A DNA stretch of 64,000 nt from GCA-003244245 sp050700055 (GTDB taxonomy: Bacteria > Actinomycetota > Actinomycetes > Mycobacteriales > Pseudonocardiaceae). The notes under the pieces are model-generated. The model saw nothing but the letters and a program-made list of their open reading frames with translations. It searched no databases and was not told the DNA's origin. The position numbers were made by a program, and so were the translations under genes. The DNA is taken from assembly GCA_050700055.1 (NCBI GenBank), contig JBOHGE010000008.1, positions 79,608 to 143,607 of the forward strand, in the 5' to 3' direction. Below, in pieces: positions 58,003 to 64,000 of the stretch (its first letter is position 1; each line of letters starts with the position of its first letter).

Positions 58003-59067
58003 TCAGGTCTGCCGGTGATCTCCACCCGGAGTCGGGACGCTTTCTTTGGTGGACTCCGCGGGGGCGCTCCCGGCCGTGGTCTCGCCTGCCAGCGGTGCCC
58101 CGGCTACGGCGCCTCTGCCGTCGACACGGGCGCCGACGCCGCCTAAGGCGACCGCTGCCTTGGCCATGACCAGGTGATAGAGCAGCAACAGCTGGACGAG
58201 TGCCAGCGACTCCGAGCGGTGCAGATTAGTGCCGATTGTGAACTCGCCCAGCCGCTCGGAGCGTAAGTGGCTGGCGAAGTGCATCCACTCCCAGATCGCA
58301 TGCTCGATCTCCGCCGCTCGAGCGGGCGGGACGTGCCCAGGTATGCGCAGCACTTGGGCGTCGGCGGCGTCCGTCATGGTGATCCCGACGTTGGCGTCCA
58401 GCAGGGGAGAGAGGTCGGGGTGCAGCAGGCCCTTGCGCAGCGTCAGCTGCGCTGCGAGGTGCTCGGCGTCGCCTCCGTCGCTCGCCTCGAACGTGACGAC
58501 GATGTCCGCGTAAGTCCGCTGCGGCCGGATGAACACCTCCGAGTCGGGCTCTCGCCGGTCCAGCTCGGTGAGCACCTGGTCGGTGGTGTATCCCCGCCGG
58601 GAGCAGTCGCGCTGGATCTTCCACCGGCGCCGCAGGTTCTCCGGCGGAGCGAGATAAACCCGCACGTCGTAGCAGTCTCGCAGCTGGGGCGTGTGGTAGC
58701 CGAGCAGGCCCTCGACGACCGCGAACCGGTGCGGTTGCACGTACTCCGGCGGCGCGAACGTCCCGTCGGCGTGCCGATAGACCGGTTTGAGGATCGGCTC
58801 GCCGGCCCGGATGAGCGCGAGGTGCTGGGCCATGATGTCGATGTAGTTGCAGTCCGGGTTGAGCGGCGTGATGCGGAGCTCGGCGCGCCGCCGGCGGTCG
58901 AACTTGTGGTAGTCGTCGGTGGCGATGTGGGCTACCGCTCCCTCGCCGAGGGCGCGGACGAGCCCGCGGGTCAGGGTGGTCTTGCCGGTGGCCGAGTCGC
59001 CGACGACGCCGAGAATGACCGGGCGTGTGGTGACCGACTGCTTCTGCTCGACCGGATGCGTGCTCAT
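58003..59067 (-). CDS. Phosphoribulokinase/uridine kinase-family protein
   Basis: A 354-residue P-loop kinase starting at ATG 59067 with a GGGGGCAGGG region upstream. VILGVVGDSATGKTTLTRGL is Walker A; HIATDDYHKFDRRRRAEL carries the DD and basic residues, NYIDIMAQHLALIRAGEPIL, and VVEGLLGYHTPQLRDCYDVR the second acidic site. Proteins of this length are annotated as phosphoribulokinase in actinobacteria. No RuBisCO or other Calvin enzyme is nearby, so a different sugar phosphate or nucleoside may be the substrate. The C-terminal 100 residues are unlike uridine kinases. Confidence 0.75.
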   Translation of the reverse strand: MSTHPVEQKQSVTTRPVILGVVGDSATGKTTLTRGLVRALGEGAVAHIATDDYHKFDRRRRAELRITPLNPDCNYIDIMAQHLALIRAGEPILKPVYRHADGTFAPPEYVQPHRFAVVEGLLGYHTPQLRDCYDVRVYLAPPENLRRRWKIQRDCSRRGYTTDQVLTELDRREPDSEVFIRPQRTYADIVVTFEASDGGDAEHLAAQLTLRKGLLHPDLSPLLDANVGITMTDAADAQVLRIPGHVPPARAAEIEHAIWEWMHFASHLRSERLGEFTIGTNLHRSESLALVQLLLLYHLVMAKAAVALGGVGARVDGRGAVAGAPLAGETTAGSAPAESTKESVPTPGGDHRQT

Positions 59068-59637
59068 GACCCTGCCCCCAGGAGAAGTCTCCGCCGGCGA
59101 CCGACATTCGGTGACGTGGACCCGGCTGGTCGCCATCCTCCTGCCGGGTCCACGTGACCTGCGTATCGGACGTCCATGGCTCCCTCGCCTCCTCCTGAGG
59201 TTGCACCAGGTCTTGGAGGTTGCCCACTCCGCCACAGTAGGAGTTTCGCCTGCCCGACACCACGCCCTTAGCCCACACGGCGTGCTGCTCGTCACGCCAG
59301 CGGAAGCCGCGCGAACGAGTTCGGCGCAGGTTGTCAACCCGGGTGCGTCTCCGGCACCGGAACCGTGTGGACCGCTATTCGCTTCGAGATACGGTGACCG
59401 CAACCCGCTCTGGTGTCGCCGAGTGCGACATGAGAGCTGTCCGCAGCCGCTTTGACAGCTCTCATGTCGCACTCGGCGCATGCAGGGCTGTCGCTGCGAG
59501 GTAGGGATGATCACGACCGGCAGCAACCCGCATCTCATCCCTCAGGGCGGCGCGCAGCGCCCACGGCGTTGGCTCAGAATGGCGGCTGTGAACCGCTATT
59601 CGGCTTCGAATAGCGCACCGGCGACAGGAGATGTTGA
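59068..59637. other. 570-bp intergenic region with long hairpin
   Basis: No gene is supported. The PRK-like upstream region and a perfect 25-bp hairpin (59417-59478) lie here. Short frames across 59100-59540 have no motif. Confidence 0.5.
59417..59478. repeat. Long perfect hairpin, 25-bp arms
   Basis: Arms 59417-59441 and 59454-59478 are exact reverse complements around a 12-nt loop. Its sequence is unrelated to the other hairpins. Confidence 0.75.
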
Positions 59638-59940
59638 CTACCCTATGAACTTAGGCGTGTTGAACGTCCCGGATCTGGATTCTGGATCGTCGATCGTTGC
59701 CGCCACCGTGATCGGCTCTGATAGATGCAGCAGCACCCGCACCGTGGTATCGGCTTCGGTCAGGAACTCGATTCGGGTGAAGTCGAGCGTGATGTAGCCA
59801 CCGTCGACAGTGGCATTCATGCGGACGAAGTGACCGTCGACCAGGTGCGTCGCAGACAGCGAACGGGCAATCAGCTCGGCCAGTGTGGGGGATTCCACCC
59901 CAGCGGTTGGAGTGGGCACGGTGTCGAGGATGGTGGTCAT
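59638..59940 (-). CDS. Conserved-looking small protein, unknown function
   Basis: A 100-residue protein starting at ATG 59940, where CAGGAGAAG lies nine bases upstream; a longer start at 59976 is less likely. It is mostly beta (GHFVRMNATVDGGYITLDFT, ADTTVRVLLHLSEPITVAAT). No catalytic or metal motif is visible. It lies between the phosphoribulokinase-like gene and the CAU tRNA. I do not recognise the family. Confidence 0.5.
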   Translation of the reverse strand: MTTILDTVPTPTAGVESPTLAELIARSLSATHLVDGHFVRMNATVDGGYITLDFTRIEFLTEADTTVRVLLHLSEPITVAATIDDPESRSGTFNTPKFIG

Positions 59941-60455
59941 GGTCGGCTTCTCCTGGTCGGGCTGGGGTTGGCTCATCGGATGCCTTCGACAGTGATCACG
60001 TTTGGTGGCAGGTAGGGTCGGGTCGAACGGGCCACGACTGCGGTCGATGGTGGATCACGCTGAATCGCTGGTACCGCTTCGCCGGGTGCACATGTTGTCG
60101 GTGCCGACCAGCAGCGGCGCGGTGTCCTTGAGATGCGCACCAGCGGCGACTGCGGCCAGTGCTGCCACTGCCACCGTCAGTTATGCCGCGGAGGACCCCT
60201 ACCATATGGTGAGGTGCCTTACGGTGCCGCCCGAAAGAGCCGCGCTGACTTTGCGCATACCTTCCACGGTAAGTCGGAGCGGCACCCAACCTGCGGCTTC
60301 GACCGGTTGTTCAGCAGTTGTTTGCCTGGCCATTACCAAAGCCACCCAGGGGCCTCAGCTCCGACGTGAAGATCGGCTCTGCGCCGGAACCAGCGGTGAT
60401 CGGCTGTACCCGCAGCGCAGCGGGTGCAGCGGTGGACTAACCTCGGCACCTGTCG
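59941..60455. other. Likely small decayed frames; no firm gene
   Basis: On the minus strand a short frame near 60060-60180 (AALAAVAAGAHLKDTAPLLV, then GTDNMCTR) looks coding by codon use but is only about 38 codons. Others overlap it without support. This could be a small gene or a remnant; the evidence is too thin to choose. Confidence 0.35.
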
Positions 60456-60530
60456 GGGGCGGTAGCTCAGCAGGTCAGAGCAGCGGACTCATAATCCGTC
60501 AGGTCGTGGGTTCGATCCCCACCCGCCCCA
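60456..60530 (+). tRNA. tRNA with CAU anticodon (Met, or Ile2)
   Basis: Acceptor GGGGCGG pairs with CCGCCCC, discriminator A and an encoded CC follow. D-arm GCTC...GAGC; anticodon arm CGGACTCATAATCCG with CAT; T-arm GTGGGTTCGATCCCCAC. It lacks the usual initiator features. CAU is shared by elongator Met and by tilS-modified Ile2, and the sequence alone does not settle this. The integrase remnant begins 90 bp downstream. Confidence 0.95.
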
Positions 60531-60621
60531 CCTGATGACCAGCACAGACAAGCTCTTTCAAGATTTTCGATCTTGGTCTTGTCCACGCGGCTGTCCTTGA
60601 ACTGCTGTCTATGCTGCCCCT

Positions 60622-61505
60622 ATGACCCAGCTAGAGGAGCCCGGACGTCGGCGGGGGAAATCCGGCAGCGCGGCAGCTCGTTGCAGGTCCGATTCTTCGC
60701 GGGCAAGGACCCGGTGACTGGCCGGGACGTCTACCTCACCAAGTCCATCGCTGGCACCGACAGGAAGGCGCACAAGAGGGCGGAGGACAAGCTCGCTGAG
60801 TTCCGCACCCAGGTCAACAAACAGCGCTCAACGCCGTCCTCGGTGAAGCTTGGGTACGCCATAGAAGAGTGGATGCGGACGTCCGAGCACGAGGACAGCA
60901 CGCGTGAGGGGTACCGCGGCTACATCGCGCGGACGATCCGGCCCGCGCTCGGCGACGTGCCGGTGAACAAGCTCACCCCCGGATGCTGGAGATGTTCTAC
61001 GCTGAGTTACGGCGTTGCCGCGTGCGTTGTGAAGGGCGGCCGTTCATCGAGCACGAGGCGGTAGGGGAGCACGACTGACGGCGGCGAAGTGCAAGCCGCA
61101 CACGTGCAAACCGATGGCGGCGTCGACCGTGCGGCAGATCCACTCGATCATCAGCGGCACGCTGAACGCTGCGGTTCGGTGGGACTGGATCAGCACCAAC
61201 CCCACGAAGACGGCCCAGCGACCGAAGCAGAAGCCGCCGCAGCCCGACCCACCGTCACCAGCGGCGGCCGCCCAGCTGGTGGAAGCGGCGTTCGAGATGG
61301 ACGACGACTGGGGAACACTTGTTTGGCTCGTCATGACTACGGGCATCCGGCGTGGCGAGGTTTGCGCACTGCGGTGGTCGCGTGTCGAGCTTGACGAGGC
61401 GTCATCGAGATCAGGAGTAGCTACACGCTCCGGCGCGGTGTGGGCAAGGAGAAGGACACTATGACGCATCAGATGCGCCGAATCGCGCTCGACACGGAGA
61501 CCATC
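60622..61505 (+). pseudogene. Tyrosine-recombinase integrase, frameshifted and interrupted
   Basis: Starts MTQLEEPGRRR at ATG 60622, then shifts frame to GEIRQRGSSLQVRFFAGKDP and LGYAIEEWMRTSEHEDSTRE. A second shift near 60980 continues with MAASTVRQIHSIISGTLNAA and VRWDWISTNPTKTAQRPKQK. The first catalytic arginine region TGIRRGEVCALRW is visible. The frame is broken by the IS at 61506. The rest (FNDDLYVFSGVNDFDPRTPY, AVSSRYKDMAE) continues after it at 62396-62560, where an IS66 element cuts the end and removes the catalytic Tyr. Actinobacterial AICE-type integrase located at a tRNA. Confidence 0.8.
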
Positions 61506-62395
61506 GAGGGTTATTCAGGCGGCCGTGTAGAAGTGCAGGCCGATTACAGCTGAGATGGTTGTCGCGAATTTTTTAAGGGGGCGGCGGTAGTCGGTGTGCA
61601 TGATTCTCCAGGTCTCGAAGTGGGCGATTGTCTGTTCAATGACGTAACGAATCTTGTCGATCTGCGTGTTGAACTCTTTCTCCCAGTCCAGGAGTTCTCG
61701 GTGAGCGGGTTTCCTGATGGGGGTGATCATGTCATTGCCGATGTACCCCTTGTCGCCTATCCACTCGCCGGGGTCAAGTGACTGAAGGACCCCGGACTCA
61801 CTCAGACAGTACGAGTCGTGACGATTTCCGTTGATCGGGTCGGAGATCCACGCGAGGTCGCCACTCAAGGTGCAGGCTACTTGTACGTTCATGCCGGTGG
61901 TCTTGTGTTTGCCCGAGTGCAACTCTGGGTGCGAGGCCCATGACCAGCATGGAAGCAGGGTTCCGTCCACGATGTACTGGATCTTTTCGTTGAGTTCGTC
62001 AGCGGTCGGAACATATTTTCTGAGAATTTTCTCTAGCAGTGGAGTTATTCCTGTGACCGCGCGGCTGATCGTCGACTGAGACACGTCGTACGTCTCCGCC
62101 AGTTCTACCTGGACTCGATTGCAGCAAATATACGTCAACGCGATAACCATGGACTTATGCAAGCCCAGGCTCGGTGTCAATGGTTGGTGTCCGGTTCCAG
62201 CTCGGCAGATTGAACCATCGTGCGCAGGTCAATGATTTCATCCTTGGTCAACCCTGTGGTATGGTACATTTTCGACGATCCGTTTCTTTCGAATTGAGTG
62301 TGGTAACCCAATTCTTCCAAGAAACGGACCGTCGTCCAAATAGGCGTGCCGAGGACGACTCATCTATCATTTATCAGGGCTCGTGAATAACCCTC
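61506..62395 (-). mobile_element. IS5-type insertion sequence, 890 bp
   Basis: Terminal inverted repeats GAGGGTTATTCA (61506-61517) and TGAATAACCCTC (62384-62395) are exact, and the flanking ATC (61503-61505 and 62396-62398) is a 3-bp target duplication. One transposase gene fills the element on the minus strand. Insertion split the integrase. Confidence 0.85.
61515..62269 (-). pseudogene. IS5-family transposase (DDE_Tnp_4 type), frameshifted
   Basis: ATG 62269 opens MYHTTGLTKDEIIDLRTMVQ and the frame ends near 62185. The main frame picks up as TPSLGLHKSMVIALTYICCN, then VELAETYDVSQSTISRAVTG, IVDGTLLPCWSW (first Asp), LAWISDPINGNRHDSYCLSE (second), GEWIGDKGYIG and TIAHFETWRIMHTDYRRPLK (Glu). 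This is the HARBI1-like DDE fold of IS5 relatives. The change of frame near 62185 could be decay or a programmed shift as in some IS5 elements. Confidence 0.75.
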
Positions 62396-62560
62396 ATCGT
62401 GCTGCTTCGCGAGACAAGGACCACTGTCGGCTGCGGCTGGCTGAACTCGGATCGAGTTCAACGACGACCTGTACGTATTTTCCGGAGTGAACGACTTTGA
62501 TCCTCGCACACCCTACTCGCCGCGCGCTGTCTCCAGCCGCTACAAGGACATGGCTGAACG
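62396..62560 (+). pseudogene. Integrase C-terminal fragment beyond the IS
   Basis: Reads (with one frameshift) LRLAELG, then EFNDDLYVFSGVNDFDPRTP, AVSSRYKDMAE. It is the direct continuation of the integrase at 60622-61505. The fragment ends at the IS66 boundary, and the catalytic Tyr region is missing. Confidence 0.75.
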
Positions 62561-64000
62561 TAGCTATTCAGCTGGGGTGAGGGCTGGTGGTAGCCAGGGG
62601 CCGGTGGTGAAGAGCTGGTGGAGGGCGTGGAGTTTGTCGATTTTCCACTTGGTGGCGGTGTCGAGGTAGGAGTGCACGATCGCGAAGTCGGTGAGTCCCT
62701 GGAGGGTGCGCCAGGCGCCGCCGGAGGTGCGTTGTTGCACCTTGACGGGTCGGACGGCCCTTTCTGCGCAGTTGTTCGTGAACGGTACGGTGAGGTCGGC
62801 TGCGAAGCGGAGGATCATGTCTTCGTAGCGGGTGAATCGCCGGATCAGTGTGCGGGCCTGGTCGGCGAGCTTGCCGCGGTGGCCGTGGTTGTCGGTGCTG
62901 CCTTTGGCGAGTGCGCCCCGGTAGTGGTTGCGGATCTGGGTCAGGACGACCGCGTCGAGGTGGTCGGTGCCGGCGGCGCGGGCGGAGTGGGCGGCCTGGT
63001 TGGCTTCCAGTAGCGTGTCGGCCATGGCTCGGGCCCACAGTTGCCCGGCCGGGTCGGCGTCGCTGAGGGCGCGCAGGTCTCGGAGTAAGTGCGCTGCACA
63101 CCAAGCGTGTACTGCGGGCAGATGGGTGTAACCGGCGTAGCCGTCGCGCATGAGGGTGCCGGTGAACTCCGGGAGCACTCCACCGGCGTCGATGTCCTCA
63201 CTGGAGCGCCCCCCGACGTGTATCAGCGTCAGGTACTCGGTGCACGCCACATGCACATAGGCCAATGCCCCGGCGGCTCGTCCGGTGGTCTCGTCGGCGT
63301 GTAATACCCCGGCGGTGGGTAACAGGGTCTTCAGGTGGGGCAGGAAGGCGGCTTCCAGCAGGCGCGCGGCACGTCCCCGGACACCGGCCAGGAACCCGGT
63401 GGACACTCCGATCCCGGCCAGGGTCTCCAGCACGCTGGCGGCCCGCCCGATCGGAAGGTAATGCCCGCAGGTCAGCAACGCCGCCAGCGCGGTGGTCTGC
63501 GGGCCGATCGCCGACCGGGCTTCCCGGCCGTAACGCCCATGCCACCACGGGATCGGGGGCGACCCCCGTCCCGGAGGGCGCCGGCTCGGGCTCGGTGGCG
63601 GGCTCGGTCGTGGCAGGTTCGGGGGCACCGGCTTCGTGCGGGGCATCGGCGGCGGGAGGGGCCACGTCACTGCCGGGGTCCACCGGGCGGGGCACATCGG
63701 TAGCGGCAGGGTCATTGACATGCCCACACCCACCACAACACCGCGACACCAGCTGGTACTCGGTGACCTTCGGTGGTGGCGGCGGCGCGACATCCACCAC
63801 CTGACGACGAACCCGCGCGGTCTCCACGGCACCGTCCAGCGACCGCTCACACCGGGCACACCGGCTTGGGGCGACCTCGAACGTCTCATCCGGGTCCTCG
63901 ACCAAACACCGCGACGCCGACGCACCACCCGGCTGCTTACCCGGCTTGCGACCCGACCGGCTCCTGGATGAGCGCTTCTTCGCAGGCTGCTTATCCCACG
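62560..64000 (-). mobile_element. IS66-family insertion sequence, incomplete at window end
   Basis: The left boundary is set near 62560, where integrase similarity ends and GTAGCTATTCAGCTG begins. The element continues past 64000, so the second inverted repeat and target duplication cannot be checked. It interrupted an integrase already damaged. Confidence 0.75.
62564..64000 (-). pseudogene. IS66 transposase, split by a frameshift and cut by window end
   Basis: The C-terminal half has the IS66 DDE pattern: LACGHYLPIGRAAS-like (LTCGHYLPIGRAASVLETLA), VLHADETTGRAAGALAYVHV (first Asp), FTGTLMRDGYAGYTHL (second), AWCAAHLLRDLRAL, LTVPFTNNCAERAVRPVKVQ (Glu) and ends ATKWKIDKLHALHQLFTTGP. The N-terminal zinc-ribbon part (CARCERSLDG, SRCCGGCGHVNDPAATDVP) is in another frame, and the switch lies near a C-run at 63550-63565. 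The translation start lies outside the window (GRKPGKQPGGASASR is still open at 64000). Confidence 0.8.

Noticed and set aside
49884..60455. Single integrative element spanning tRNA-Asn to the CAU tRNA
   Set aside because: The integrase lies beyond the second tRNA and points away, fitting a separate element to its right; no repeat of either tRNA 3' end was noticed in between.

Overview
High-GC actinomycete chromosome, most likely Pseudonocardiales. The evidence is GC-rich third codon positions, many GTG/TTG starts, ATGA/GTGA gene overlaps, a DUF222-HNH (13E12-type) protein, AMED_5909-like island proteins, and a core whose gene order (Rv2375-like, hrcA, dnaJ, rsmE, phoH, ybeY, CNNM, era, recO, uppS, zur/smtB, glyS, dgt, dnaG) follows Mycobacterium tuberculosis Rv2375-Rv2343c.

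Layout. 1-5 kb is a graveyard: XRE/DUF5919, IS66, IS110, aminoglycoside phosphotransferase and SARP/BTAD pseudogenes, an intact 13E12 protein, and a small secreted cysteine-containing protein between 54-bp direct repeats. 5.0-14.4 kb is a type III-D-like CRISPR-Cas locus on the minus strand. A seven-gene operon, coupled by short overlaps, encodes a large RAMP, Cas10, a small Cas7, Csx10, a double Cas7, a Csx19-like protein and a two-helix membrane protein with a SAVED-like domain. A short four-repeat array lies downstream and abuts the broken SARP gene. 14.4-16.5 kb holds two VapBC pairs and the wreck of a third toxin-antitoxin pair.

16.5-21.9 kb is a sulfate assimilation operon (sir, 52-aa zinc ribbon, cysH, cysC, cysD, cysN) preceded by a cysteine-containing leader peptide. 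22-41 kb is the conserved housekeeping block, including a zinc module (YraQ-type permease, TIGR03943 protein, convergent smtB-zur). dgt appears frameshifted by one base. 41-46.9 kb, between dgt and dnaG, holds an epimerase, a GT4 glycosyltransferase, a glycogen-debranching-type glycosidase and a cobalamin-riboswitch-controlled cbtB-cbtA pair. dnaG and a trans-aconitate methyltransferase-like gene follow.

49.8-60.4 kb is an accessory island after tRNA-Asn: AICE-type genes, a regulator, an HExxH peptidase, a GGCT-like protein, HD and MFS proteins and an orphan phosphoribulokinase-like protein. 60.4-64 kb starts at a CAU tRNA and holds a tyrosine integrase destroyed by frameshifts, an IS5-type element (890 bp, 3-bp target duplication) and an IS66 element running off the end.

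Long perfect hairpins recur through the window. Three share a CATTCAGCGGGCT core. One lies inside the cysD reading frame, and two form the 3' ends of hemW and recO.
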